Source of the DNA: Asterias amurensis
Lineage: Eukaryota; Echinodermata; Asteroidea; Forcipulatida; Asteriidae
Direction of reading: 5' to 3'
NCBI RefSeq assembly: GCF_032118995.1
Contig: NC_092650.1
Location: forward strand, 5,642,001-5,706,000
DNA: 64,000 nucleotides
Shown: one piece after another, positions 21,331 through 33,535 of the stretch
Numbering within the stretch: position 1 is the stretch's first letter
Layout of the letters: the number at the start of each line of letters is the position of its first letter
Program-made: the position numbers and the translations under genes
The notes under the pieces: generated by a model
The model's input: the letters and a program-made list of their open reading frames with translations, nothing else
Told to the model about the DNA's origin: nothing
Databases searched by the model: none

Positions 21331-24300
21331 ATGACAACAAAAATGGAGTTGGTTGGACGCATTCCCAACGTTTCTCTCGTGTTCAATCTGCAGTCGATTC
21401 TGATCGGGTTATTCTCTTTACTTGTATTATTTTACATGATTCGCCGACCACGTAATCTACCACCGGGACCCATTGGATGGCCACTCCTGGGCTACCTGCC
21501 GCAGATGGCTATGGCGGGTCAAGAGCCACAGGTGGTGTTTTCGAGGTTGACAAAAATGTAGGTATTTTATATACCATTGTGTGTGTAGGCCTATTCTATT
21601 TATTTTGTTCCGTAACTGGAACGAACCCATGATGGGGATATTCCTATGGAATTCTTTTATCAGCAAGAATGTTCTTGGAACAAAAAATAAACCATCATGT
21701 CGGTTTGCGGTAACACCATGTGTTGATTTAATTATTTGGGAACTAAGCTTGTTTTGCTCTACTTATTTTTCTGCCGTGATTTCGGAATTCGAGGGACTAT
21801 ACTCAGTCTGAAACCGAAACCGTGCATCCTTTGTAACTAGCCATCCCCGCTGCAGTAAACAAACAATAATGGCGAGACGAGATGTAGAAGTTCTTATACC
21901 ACATTAATAATACCAACACTTATTATAAAAGGCATTGGTACACTCGGCCATAACACACCGTTGCTAGCTGCATGCTCCACTTCAACCTTTTATTTTGTGC
22001 AAAAAATGTCACTCATCCATAACATCAAAACGATCCATTGGCTTGATTTTTTTTTTTTTTTTTTTTTTTGCGCAAGGGGGGTTGTGGTATTAAAGGAACA
22101 CGTTGCCTTGGATCGGTCGAGTTGGTCTTTGAAAAGCTTTCTGTAACCGTTTGTTATAAAGTCGATATGGTTAGAAAGATGTTGTAAAAGTAGAATACAA
22201 TGATCTACACAAATATGCCTCGAAATTGCGTGGTTTTTGTTTTACCTCGTCGACAAACACGGTCGGCCATTTAAATGGGAGTCAAAAATTTGACTCCCAT
22301 AAATGGCCGACCGTATTAGTTCGCGACGTAAAATGAAAACCGTGCAATTTTGAGTGATACTTGTGTGGATCATTATATTCTACTTTTAAAACATCTTTCT
22401 AACCATATGCATTTCATAACAAACGGTTTCAAACGCTTTTCAAAGACCAACTCGTCCGATCCAAGGCAACGTGTTCCTTTAAACACAGGTGAATAACTCT
22501 TTTAGTGAAGTAAATACAACAAATTGGAGGTATAAACGCCTGCGTGCCTGTGTATTATAACTTCTTCATAGCTTTATTGTCTACAACGGTGCTCATAACC
22601 TCCCCGGGGCAGTGCAGCATGTAAAGTTTGCTTTCTCTTTTGTGAAATGGTGACCGAGCGGAGATACAATCTCCGGAACTGAAGGACACTAACCCACGCG
22701 CGATCCTCTTCGGGGCCCCAAACTTAACAACTTAGCTCCCAAATACAGCTCCATTGTGTGCATGGCCGTTGAAAATGAAACGTCATCGAAATAAAGGTTC
22801 AGACATTCTTCTGCCATGGTTCCAAGGCCAGAAAAGGGGGTGACTGCACTATATCCGAACAAAAAACCCACTAGGATTGTCTACGAACCCTCTCACTTTT
22901 ACATTCCTATGTTCCGGCATCCCTATAAAGTTTAATTGAATCTACAGTGTTTGTTGCTAAAACAAAATCGTAGCACTCCCTTAAAATACTTGACATGTTT
23001 ATTCCGTTCACAGATTTTGTTTCTCGCTATACCTGTCAATAAAATTTGTTTCCTTATTAATATCTGTCACTTTGCTCCATTAAATCATCTTTTATGTCCT
23101 CGAATTTGTGATGTTATTAAGTGTCCATTCGAAATTAATGTTTCCGTCAAACCATATTGTAAGATGTCACTCTGAATCTTGTTCAAATCTGTCTCATCGC
23201 ATATACAGTTACGGAGATGTCGTCAGCGTCAATATTGCAGGCAAGTTGTTCGTGTTTCTGCATGGCTATGACACGATAAAGGAGGCCTTTAGCCAGCACC
23301 AGCTCAACGCCAGACCAACACTTCACGTCAGAGGAGAGATGTTCCCTGGATCTGGTATGCTATGCAAAGTATTTCTTTGACGGCAATACTATTTTTTGCT
23401 CAGCAATAGACCTTATGCATTGACGTCACCCAGCGGCCATCTTAGTGGAAAAATGGTGACGAAACCATCGAAACGCACGGCTTTGTACGCGCGGCGCACA
23501 GGATTGGCCAAAGAACAACCTCCTTTTGACCTCTAGATGAGGGCGCCCTACTGAAATGACGTCATGTGCATAAGGTCTATAATAAATTATAATCTAACAT
23601 AAGCCTGGACTTTCCATACACTCAACTCACCATTTATTGCATAAGGCCGGCCATCATAATGCAATCTCTTTATACACTCGTCACTCTGTCTTCATTTTAG
23701 TCGACGAAAATCACGCGCACTTTTCTTTGCAAACCAATAATAACATAATTATGGTCCGCAGTGCATGGACGAAAACAATGACGTCACCACAAAAGTGAGG
23801 TACATGTATCTCCAATAAAATCATCGAAAATTGGTGGACGGGGCCCGGCAAGGAAGGTAGACATGGGGCAGGGGTGCTGCATCACAGTTTTTTAGACAGT
23901 TTATAATGCAAAAGTCGTTTCAAATAATATGGATGTCAGCTTTTTAAATGTTAATTTTAAAGATGCTTCTTCTTCAAGGCGGTTTAGAAGGCGTCTTTGT
24001 ATGGATGGTTTTGATTGAATGAGTTTTAATAGACCATTCCCTGCCCCGATTATTGACAGATAATCGGCACAGCATGTAAAATTTGATGTGTTTATTTTGT
24101 GTTCTACACCAGAAGTAGTAAACAAACAAAAATCCTTGATAGTACACTTTAACTTCCCTCTTCCACACAGGAGTGATATCTTCTTCCGGTAAAACTTGGT
24201 CCGAGCTGCGTCGCTTTTGCACCACAGTCCTAAGAGGACTAGGGGTCGGGAAGAGAAGCTTCGAGGAGAACATCGCCACCGAAGCCCACGTCTTAATCAC

Positions 24301-27098
24301 GGAGATGGGGAAGGAGCAAGGAGCTCCGTTTGACCCTAAATACCTTCTTGGTAACGCCGTCTTAAACATCATTTGCTCGGTGGTACTCGGGAAGAGATTT
24401 CAGTATAACGACCCGGCCTTTCGCAATCTACTCAGGTGTACCGGGCGCGTCATGGAAGGTGTGAGATCGGGAGGAATCGTTGAATTCTCACCCGTAGTCT
24501 CAAAACTCACCGTTATACCCTTTGTGAGAAGATACGTGGACACGGTTAGCGAACTCGTCGAGGAGATGCTATCGCTGATTGACGAGCACAATCGAGACTA
24601 TGACTCAGCAGCGAATCCACGCGATCTCATTGACATGTTTCTGAAGGAAATCAACTCGAAACAAAGTCTAGGAGTTGAATCAGGGGCGATCAAGATTGAG
24701 AATTTAAGGCCGGTAGTGGGCGACCTCTTCGTGGCTGGAAGTGAGACTACGAACACTACTCTACGATGGAGCATGCTGTACATGATGGCGTATCCAGATG
24801 TACAACACCGTGTACAAAAAGAGTTGGATGACGTCACCCTCGGGAATCGATTGCCGAAGACGACCGACAAGCCGAAGCTGCCGTACACGGAGGCGGTTCT
24901 GTGCGAGATTCAGCGGTGTAGCACCATAGTGCCGCTCGCTGTGCCTCATTATTCATCCGAGGACACCACACTAAGCGGGTAAGATGATACCACTTTCATC
25001 CAATCAATATTATAAAGGAAACACCGGGATGGACGAATTCTTCCGGGACCGGAAAGCATTCTCCCTTTGTGCGGCAAGATTCTTCTATTGCGGCAAGATT
25101 CTTCGATTGTTTTAGAAGTACGTCCCGTTAATGCAGTCGAGGCTTTAGTGTTCTCCACAGATCTTGACCCAGTGCCCATTTCATTCATCTCTATAGGTTA
25201 TAAGGTTTGGAGAATAACGTCGAAAGTACTTTTTAGGTTACAACAAAACCATTTTTTTCTTGTTCATTCGTGTATTGGTGCGACTGATGGCAATAGACCT
25301 AAAGTTATCGTGGTGGTGCAGCCATCTTGATTTTGTTTTTCCCATTAACATCAATGTAACCAAACCGAGGCTGAAAGAACAAAATAGTCTGGTTCCTATA
25401 ATTGCAACATAATTATTAATATTATTAGCCTTAATTATTGTTGTTCGATGGAAGGAACACGACCAAGATGGAGACAGCGTGATAAAGGTCTATAATAGTG
25501 CCTGCTCAACATTTCGTCTAGTTTTGGTCCCGTTATGTTCATGACGTACACTCTAACCGTCCGTTTTCCTGCAGGTTTAACATTCCAAAAGGCACGATTG
25601 TCATCTCCAACCTATGGCATCAACATCACGACCCTCTGGTATGGGAACAGCCTGATAAGTTTCTACCGGAGCGATTCCTGGACAAGGACGGCAACTTTTC
25701 TTGTCCCCGGGAGTTCACTCCGTTCGGCATTGGTAAAATACAAATTAATGTACATGTAAACACAATTTAAGTTTTGGTTTGAAACTTTGCATGGTGGAAT
25801 TATGACTTTGTAAGGTTTTCGGTTACATCATGTGGTGATAATTTCTAATTGAGATGGGGTGGGTTCTGAAAAGAACCGGTTTTTCTGTCAACTCTCAAAA
25901 CACACTTTTGGTATCAAACACAACAGGACCGGTAGTGGCTGTGGGCTAAAAAACAATAGCTCCACCACCAGTAAGAACTTCATGTATATTGAACATGTTT
26001 TGCCTTATGCGCAGTAAGTCTATACGTAATGAATTTAAATCTGCACTTCTTCTAAAGCAGAAAGTTTTTTATGACACCATAATTTTAGCTAATCTCCACC
26101 TTTTGGCGCCTGTTAATGTAGTCCGAAAAAATCACAACAATATAACCCAAAGTTTGAAAACTTGAGCTCAATTGGTCGTCGAAGTTGCGGGATAATAATG
26201 AAAGAAAAAAACACACTGGTCACACGAAGTGGTGTGCTTTAGAGGCTTGATTTCATGATCTCAAATTCTATGAGGTCTCGAAATCAAATTCGTGGCTCGA
26301 AAACTACGTTATTTCAGAGGGAGCCGTTTCTCACAGTGTTTTATACTACCAACCTCTCCCCATCACTCATTACCAAGTAAGGTTTTATGTTAATAATTGT
26401 TTTCAGTAATAATCAATAGTGTCAACTGCCTTTAAAAGCAGTAGACACTATTGGTAATTACTCAAAATAATAATTGTCATAAAACCTTACTTGGTAACGA
26501 GTAATGGGGAGAGGTTGATAGTATAAACCATTGTGAGAAACGGCTCCCTCTGAAGTGACGTAGTTTTTGAGAAAGAATTTATTTTCCACGAATTTGATTT
26601 CGAGACCTCAAGTTTAGAACTTGAGGTCTCGAAATCAAGCATCTGAAAGCACACAACTTCGTGTGACAAGGGTGTTTTTTCTTTCATAGTTATCTCGCAA
26701 CTCCGACGACCGGTCAAGCTCAAATTTTCACAGGTTTGTTATTTTATGCATATGTTGAGATACACCAAAGGAGAAGTCTGGTCTTTGACAATTACCAATA
26801 GTGTACACTGTCTTTAACATCGGTACGTCACAAATTCTTACACACGAATTAATTACGCAGGCAATCAAGCTGTAACACTATGCATTTCCTTCTCTCTCTC
26901 TCTCCAGGTCGCCGCATCTGTCTCGGTGAACATCTTGCTAAGATGGAACTCTTCGTCTTCTTCACCTTCCTGTTGCATCAATTCACTCTCAAGAATCCGC
27001 CGGGTGCTCCTCCCGTTTCATTCAAGGGAATAGCCGGCGGCACGTGGGCGCCGTTGGATTTCAAATTGTGCGCAGTTCAACGAAATTTGCCGACTTGA
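21331..27098 (+). CDS. Cytochrome P450, CYP2-type, microsomal
   Basis: Exons: 21331-21557, 23209-23354, 24171-24978, 25575-25732, 26908-27098. All are GT-AG and in phase, giving 509 aa, a normal length. The start ATG precedes a hydrophobic ER anchor (SILIGLFSLLVLFYMI) and the proline-rich hinge NLPPGPIGWPLLGYLP. Further motifs in order: helix C WSELRRF, helix I VAGSETTNTTLRW (oxygen activation), helix K EIQR (ExxR), PHYSSEDTTLSG, FLPERF, and the heme loop FGIGRRICLGEHLA with thiolate ligand Cys451. All catalytic residues are present, so this is probably an active monooxygenase on the ER membrane, working with NADPH-P450 reductase. The motifs place it in the CYP2 clan, but the substrate and exact subfamily (CYP2U-like or an echinoderm-specific branch) cannot be read from sequence alone. 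Intron 1 holds a full family C MITE. Confidence 0.96.
22090..22482. mobile_element. Family C TTAA-MITE, full copy C4
   Basis: TTAA at both ends, full palindrome, preceded by a 20-base T run. P450 intron 1. Confidence 0.9.
23406..23582. mobile_element. Short TIR element, family I, copy 1
   Basis: ATAGACCTTATGCATTGACG is mirrored by TGACGTCATGTGCATAAGG and TCTAT at 23556-23580. The interior has GCGGCCATCTTAGTGG. P450 intron 2. Confidence 0.7.
25292..25495. mobile_element. Short TIR element, family I, copy 2
   Basis: AATAGACCTAAAGTTATCG with GCAGCCATCTTGA is mirrored by CCAAGATGGAGACAGCGTGA and AAAGGTCTAT. Same layout as copy 1. P450 intron 3. Confidence 0.6.
25775..25925. repeat. Dispersed repeat L
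   Basis: GAAACTTTGCATGGTGGAAT and GGTTCTGAAAAGAACCGGT also occur at 60898-61090, and related pieces occur at 39370-39520, 39845-39935 and 5915-6030. It carries small inverted repeats (GGTTC/GAACC and TGATCAGTATGCTCT). Origin unknown. Confidence 0.5.
26142..26435 (+). mobile_element. Family A TTAA-MITE, left-truncated copy A6
   Basis: From TTTGAAAACTTGAGCTCAAT to the right terminus and TTAA at 26432-26435, which is shared with A7. P450 intron 4. Confidence 0.85.
26432..26816 (-). mobile_element. Family A TTAA-MITE, full copy A7, inverted to A6
   Basis: TTAA at both ends, perfect central palindrome (TTGAGGTCTCGAAATCAAG). It lies tail-to-tail with A6 on one common TTAA. Confidence 0.9.
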
Positions 27099-27461
27099 AA
27101 ATATTCATGTTCACTGTTTTTACATCACAGCGCACGATATTAAAGACAGGTTTGTTTTGGTTTTGCAAAACCAGTGATTTCTTTGGATACACAGTACCAT
27201 GATTTCATTGGATAAACGTGCTTTCCATATCTGTTTTGATTGTATAAATCATATCACAGAAAAGGTACCTCAATGCAATTCCTATTATGGGCTTCTGGGA
27301 ATCAGTGGGCGTGGTTTACAGTGGAATTAACTTAAAAAGAAATCAAAATTTGGGAACTTTGTTTGATGTAAAGATAATTTATTCGATATCGCACAGTCTC
27401 TCTTTAGATTCATGGAAGAAAATGTTGTTCATTTAACTCATCAGAGAACAGAACAGCTGTA

Positions 27462-27951
27462 TTAACTATTTATAGGCTAGATATTAGAAAACTATTTGTT
27501 CAATGACATGTGTTGAAGACAGTGGACACTATTGGTAATTGTCAAAGACCAGTCTTCCCACTTGGTGTGTATCAACATATATGCATAAAATAACAAACCT
27601 GTGAAAATTTGAGTTCGATTGATCGTCGGAGTTGCGAGATACCTATGAAAGAAACCCCACTTGTCACACGAAGTTGTGTGCGTTTAGATGGTTGATTTCA
27701 AGACCGCAAGTTCTAAACTTGAGCTCTCGAAATCAAATTCGTGGAAAATAACTTCTTTCTCGAAAACTATGGCACTTCAGAGGGAGCTGTTTCTCACAAG
27801 GTTTTATACATCAACCTCTCCCCATTACTCGTCACCAAGAAAGGTTTTATGCTAATAATTATTTTGAGTAATTACCAATAGTGTCCACTGCCTTTAACTA
27901 TTAATAGGCTAGATATTAGAAAACTATTTGTTCAATGACGACATGTGTTAA
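27462..27951 (+). mobile_element. Family A copy A8 (27513-27897) with TTAA-bounded flank duplication
   Basis: The element itself is full length. Left flank 27462-27516 and right flank 27894-27951 are the same sequence (CTATTTATAGGCTAGATATT and onward), differing by one substitution and a 3-bp insertion. Each flank block is bounded by TTAA or TTGA on both sides. Confidence 0.9.
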
Positions 27952-27973
27952 GTAACTGTATTTTTGTTTGGAA

Positions 27974-30703
27974 TCACAGTGACACAAGAAAATCTTGTAA
28001 CTTCGACTTAGCATCAGCTTTCTCCTGTTTGGCGCCTGCGAGCATCATCTGAAGTTGAAGTTGATTGTGTTTTCCCTTTTTCTGTAAGCTTCGCGCCTTC
28101 CTGGCCGACGCCGGAGCTCCGCTGGGTGTGACGCTGACATTGAACCGCGGTGTGGAGTGTTGAGGTGTGGAGAGTCGAGGTGTGGAGTGTTGTGGTGTCG
28201 GGCGTTGTGGTGTTCGACTGAAACTTTTTGTAGACATTTTGCTGTAGATGTTCAAATAAAGAGACACAATATACACGGCATCACATGTTTATTCTGTATT
28301 TCGCAATTAAGTTGTTCATACCCGTTATAATATTAATGGAAAAGGTATATACATGTATTCTGCAATTCACACAATGAGCCTTTTTTGTTTTTTACTTCGT
28401 CAACATGTATTTGTATATTTTTTGTAATGCGCGTCTGAACATGTTTTGAAACTTGCACACAGTAAATGAAAAAACTATAAATTGTAAAGAAAACCTAAAA
28501 ACTTGAAACGATTTTGACCATGTAGCAGATGCAGTGATTTTATGAGACCGTAAGAAACATCGCTATGTACATTGACACTGTCTGAAAAGGCTCAGTGTGT
28601 CAATAACCAAGGGGGCTTTGTGACAAACAGGCATGATATTTTGGTCTTTGAAAAAAGGTAGGAGTAAAGGGTTGACCTACTGACAAGTTATAGCTTTTAG
28701 TGACAATTTGTCTGATTCTTCCAATGGCAACAAAATATCGATAAGGATCTATAGTAGGAAGAAGAATCATGCCTGATGGAATAATTGTACTTAAAGGCAG
28801 TGGACACTATTGATAATTACTCAAAATAATTATCAGCATAAAACCTTTCTTGATTACGAGTAATGGGGAGAGGTTGATAGTATAAAACATTGTGAGTAAC
28901 AGCTCCCTTTCGAGAAAGAAGTAATTTTCCATGAATTTGATTTCGAGACCTCAAGTTTAGAACTTGAGGTCTCGAAATCAACCATCTAAACGCACACAAC
29001 TTCGTGTGACAAGGGTGTTTTTTTCTTTCATTATTATCTCGCAACTTCGATGACCGATCGAGTTCAAATTTTCACAGGTTAGTTATTTTTTGTGCATATG
29101 ATGAGATACACCAACTGTAAAGGCTAGTCTTTGACAATTACCAATAGTGTCCAATGCCTTTAAATTAAATTAAATTAAAGGTTTAATGACCAGCATAAAG
29201 ATCGGACCAACCTTCCAGAGCGATACCCACTCCCCGGTGTCACTGTAGCTGAGGACGCGGTGGCTGTCGTCTTGGACTTTTCCTGCTCCACCTCAAGCCT
29301 CGCTCGGTGCCGTGCAAGATTCTTAAAACCTAATGGCTGATGTTGTACGGTGCGCCGCTTGCTGCATGGTATCTTCGCGAGTTCGTGGCAATCGTTGCAA
29401 TGAACCAACTGGAATAGAAAGAGAAGTTTACAGTGAACTCTTTAAGGCATTGAAGTCATAAGCCTCCTTAAAGGCAGTGGACACTATTGGTAATTGTCAA
29501 AGACTAGCCTTCACAGTTGGTGTATCTCAATATTAGCATAAAATAACAAACCTGTGAAAATTTGAGCTCAATCGGTCATCGAACTTGCGAGATAATAATG
29601 AAAGAAAAAACGCCCTTGTCACTCGAAGTTGTGTGCGTTTAGATGGTTGATTTCGAGACCTCAAGTTCTAAATCTGAGGTCTCGAAATCAAATTCGTGGA
29701 AAATGTATTCTTTCTCGAAAACTACGTCCCTTCAGAGGGAGCTGTTTCTCACATTGTTGTATATTATCAACCTCTCCCCATTACTCGTTACCAAGTGAGG
29801 TTTTATGCTGATAATTATTTTGAGTAATTACCAATAGTGTCCACTGCCTTTAAGGCATTGAAATCATAAGCCTCCTTAAAGCTTGATTATAGTCTAAGGT
29901 TTTTGAAGTGGCAAATTCATTCAATTTTGTTAATACCCAACCACCGATGACAGATACACTTCATCATCCAAAGGTTTTTATGCAGCAGCACCAAACCTTT
30001 GGAACACTCTTCCTTATCAAATACGTCATGCTAATTCACTTTCCGATTTCAAAACATCGCTCAAAACACACCTTTTCCAAACTTATTTCGCTTCTTAGGC
30101 TATTTATTTATTTCTCATTGCTTTGTACATGCATTGTTTTTTTTTTGATTGCTTATTTTGTTGTAAAGCGTTGTGGTACCTTTTTGTGTGTAAGAACGCT
30201 ATATAAATGCTTAGATTATTATTATTACATGTATTATTATTTTCTGAATTAAGGATTGAGAGCCATTGCTCTTGAAAAAGTCTGATATCAACATCTTAGT
30301 AGGAAAAAGAAATGACTGTATTTACACCTTTCGGTCACCTATGGAGTTATAGACCTTTTGGATCAGCGTTCTAGAGAAATAGAGCCTGACTCGTTTAATT
30401 TGAAGAAAAATACAACATTCTTTGTTCACCACGTATACTTAAAAAAAAATTAAATAAGATAAAAAGTCTGAAATTTCATATCCTTTTGAATGACACATAC
30501 CAATTTCGTCCTACTGTTTTGCCATCGTTTAAGTTGAATTCTTCTTCGGGTGTTCACACGCCTAAACCCATCCTTACGAATTTGCCGTTCGAGTTTAGCA
30601 ACGTTGGTGATGTGGTACTTGGGCGACACTCGGGCGTAGTGGTTACCGGGTCGCAGTAGATTGAAACAATGTGGACAGTATAGACTGGAAGCAGGCTGGT
30701 CAT
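27974..30703 (-). CDS. C18orf21 / UPF0711-like protein, 5' end unresolved
   Basis: Minus-strand exons: 30703-30501, 29408-29227, 28241-27974, with GT-AG borders and matching phases (about 217 codons). The first exon carries CPHCFNLLRPG and the second VHCNDCHELAKIPC, two CxxC pairs that could bind one zinc. Next come TP-rich repeats (PTPQHSTPRLSTPQHSTPRF) and the basic C-terminus KKGKHNQLQLQMMLAGAK ... LQDFLVSL. The order CPYC-type motif, CxxC, Thr/Pro-rich linker and KK-QLKMLL-FLSSL end is that of human C18orf21 (UPF0711), a protein of poorly known function. The first coding exon is not identified. A 41-nt candidate with good splice sites lies at 31481-31441 (frame SKFHGLSFIGTRI) but I see no start codon for it. 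Part of the TP linker is tandemly repeated. Confidence 0.8.
28791..29163 (-). mobile_element. Family A TTAA-MITE, copy A9
   Basis: TTAA at both ends, intact central palindrome. The right flank is a TTAAAT/TTAAAT run (29160-29180), i.e. several TTAA sites in tandem. Intron of the C18orf21-like gene. Confidence 0.9.
29442..29879 (+). mobile_element. Family A copy A10 (29468-29853) with TTAA-bounded flank duplication
   Basis: Full-length element. Both sides carry GGCATTGAAGTCATAAGCC and three more bases (22 bp, one mismatch: G at left, A at right), each copy bracketed by TTAA at both ends. Intron of the C18orf21-like gene. Confidence 0.92.
29935..30235 (+). mobile_element. LINE 3' end (CR1/L2-like tail)
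   Basis: One plus frame reads AAAPNLWNTLPYQIRHANSL then SDFKTSLKTHLFQTYFAS and a stop at 30096. This is the usual C-terminal end of CR1/L2-type reverse transcriptases. The 3'UTR ends TTGTAAAGCGTTGTGGTACC, GAACGCTATATAAATGC and (ATT)n. 5'-truncated. Confidence 0.8.
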
Positions 30704-30977
30704 CTTTTAAGAATAAATATTAGTTAACGTTAATTTGTAATTTGTCATGATCGTAAATTTTAGCCTTAAAACTGAACAAAAGAAGTTGAGTTCCAGGGAC
30801 GCCGAAAAAATTTGCGTGTGTACAGGTATGCAACGTATAAAGGTTCACAATCTCTTTGACTCTTGTTACTGTTCAGGCAACTACCCCAATACGTAAAAAA
30901 GAGGTTCTGCTCACAAAACGTGCATTCGGAAACCACAAAATAATCTCATTTCTGCTTGTGTTGCTTTTCTCCTCCAA

Positions 30978-31341
30978 AACACGTTGCCTTGGATCGGTCG
31001 AGTTGGTCTTTGACCAGCGTTTGTAACCGTTTGTTATAAAATGCATATAATAGAAAGATGTTTAAAAAGTAGAATACAATGATCCACGCTCATTTGCTTC
31101 GAAATTGCGTGGTTTTCCTTTTACTTTTCGAACTAACACGGTCGGCCATTTATGGGAGTCAAAGATTTGACTCCCATAAATGGCCGACCGTGTTTTTCGA
31201 CGAAGTAAAAGGAAAACCACGCAATCTCGAGTGATATAATGGTGTGGATCAATATTATACTTTTTAAAATATATTTCTAAGCATATGCATTCTATAACAA
31301 ACGGTAACATTATGTTTTTCAAAGACCAACTCGATCCTGCT
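30978..31341. mobile_element. Family C MITE, end-truncated copy C5
   Basis: Begins AACACGTTGCCTTGGATCG and keeps the central GGCCATTTATGGGAGTC hairpin; both extreme ends are eroded. Confidence 0.85.
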
Positions 31342-31601
31342 ATTAACGAGGGTCGACTGTGTTTTAATGATTTCATTGATTTCAACAAAAAGGGGAAAGG
31401 TGTTCATTTATACTTATTATGAATAACCTCTTCAACTTACCAATACGTGTGCCAATGAACGACAACCCGTGAAATTTAGATCTACAAGATAATAAAAAAT
31501 GATACGTTGTCATGCCAGGACTTCACATTTGAAACAAACGGCGTCCCCCAATACCATACCATATTCTCCAAACATCATAACGTAAAACCATTCCATATAC
31601 A

Positions 31602-31862
31602 ATGTAACACGTTGCCTTGGATCGGGCGAGTTGGTCTAATGAAAAGCGTTTGAAAACGTTTTGTTATAAAACGCAAATGGTTGGAAAGAGGTTTTAAAAG
31701 GAGAATACATGTGTAAGGATCAATACCAGAATGCCTCGAAATTGCACGGTTTTCCCTTTTCGTCATGAACTAACACGGCACACCATGTTGTGTTGTGGAA
31801 TCAAACAAAATGGCCGACCGTGTTAGTTCGCAAAATGAAAGGAAAACGGTTAAACACGCAAT
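31602..31862. mobile_element. Family C MITE fragment C6
   Basis: AACACGTTGCCTTGGATCG to GGAAAACGG. The right third is replaced by a family A fragment directly at ~31865. Confidence 0.75.
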
Positions 31863-31865
31863 ATC

Positions 31866-32145
31866 GAAGCGTGAGAAAAATGAGAGATAATGAGAGAAAA
31901 AACACCCTTGTCACTCGAAGTTGTGTGCGTTTAGATGGGTGATTTCGTGACCTCAAGTTCTAAATCTGAGGTCTCGAAATCAAATTCGCGGAAAATTACT
32001 TCCTTCTCGAAAACTATGTCACTTCAGAGGGAGCCGTTTCTCACAATGTTTTATACCATCATCCTCTCCCCATAACTCGTCACCAAGAAAGGTTTTATGC
32101 TCATAATTATTTTGAGTAATTACCAATAGTGTCCACTGCCTTTAA
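31866..32145 (+). mobile_element. Family A TTAA-MITE, left-truncated copy A11
   Basis: Begins inside the element (GAGAGATAATGAGAGAAAAA) directly against C6 and runs to the right terminus and TTAA. Confidence 0.85.
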
Positions 32146-33535
32146 AGGTACCTCATGCAGAGTTCCGCAGTATACCTTGGTATACTATCGGAGTCTTTTA
32201 TTAGACACAACTTTCAAGCAAGAAAATGATGACAACCGACATATCATGCAATTCCAACCCGCCCCGCATGATCGATGATGTTATGAAGTGCAGCGAGTAA
32301 AATGTAAATACATGTAGAAACATCACCTAAACAATCATTCGGACACAGGCTAACGATCTACTTCATTATACGTTTGTAATTTATTATATATTTTCCACAA
32401 AACTTCAGTGCCTATATACATGTACATACATTGGGGTCTTTGGTAAAAAAAATTGGATACTTTTAACTTCAACTTTACATTAGGCTTTGTTATACATGTA
32501 GTAGCTTTTATCATACCAAAATGTTGGCATTATGAACAGGCTGCTGTACCGCGGGTTATCCCATAGAAAATCAGTTTGAAATGGATGCGACATCCAGATG
32601 CTCTATTGTTGTTTCACATTATTGAAGCTCAATTTCGAGACAATGGGTTCGGCGGACGGACCCGTAACATTTCCTCCACAATAGAACGAACTGGGCACGC
32701 CCAGCAACAATCAATCGATTATCTTCCTGAAACTGTTTCACAAAACCCCATAATGAGATTTTACATTTTACACTCTAAATAAACAAGCTATCCATGGTCA
32801 GAATTGAGCCGGTTCTGGTGTCCCAGGAAGACGGTTCAAAAGAGGGCGCTCCAGAAGCAGTTTGTGTACAGTTTGCAACATCGGGAGACAACATTTTCAG
32901 GATAAGAAAACAACAGCTGAATAAGGTTACAAGCTAATGCAACAAATGGAAGTTTGGTTGGTAATCTTGTTTTATCAAGGAAGAAATGTCACGCTAAGCA
33001 AATTGTTGCGCTTAGCAGCTCTTTGAAATTGGGTCCTGGTCTATTTTTGGGAAGTTCAACCAGGAGTCTATGCTGACGCAGACTCCCAGCGAAAATAATC
33101 AATATTCTTAAAAAAATACATATAGAGAAGTTTTCATTTACTATTTACAAACTTATTTACCATTTCAACTAACAAGTTACTCTCTCAATTTCTCAGTTAA
33201 ATAAATAATAAATTCTTCAAAGGTGGATACACATACTGTTTTAAACTAACGGTGTTATTAACAATAATATAAACGATTGCAAGAAGTTGTACAAATGTAT
33301 ATAGATACGTGTTGACAGATGTTGTGACTTAATTCAAAATTTTCTGCAAAATTACCCATTGATTGCACTGTTCAACAAATTCAATTTTAGAATAGTTATG
33401 TGGCATTGTTTAATACTTCGTCCGGAATCTGTTTTTGTTTGGCATTTATGGCTTTCCATAGTTTTCCAACTGGCAAAATCTCGGGCTGTGTCGTTACGAC
33501 ATGTAAGTGTTTTCGATGGGCAGACTAAAGGTTCT
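32146..33535. other. Spacer with no recognised gene
   Basis: AT-rich. A family D end (GCGCTTAGCAGCTCTTTGAA) lies at 33009-33040. No exon with paired splice signals was found, though the missing 5' exon of the C18orf21-like gene could be here. Confidence 0.4.
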
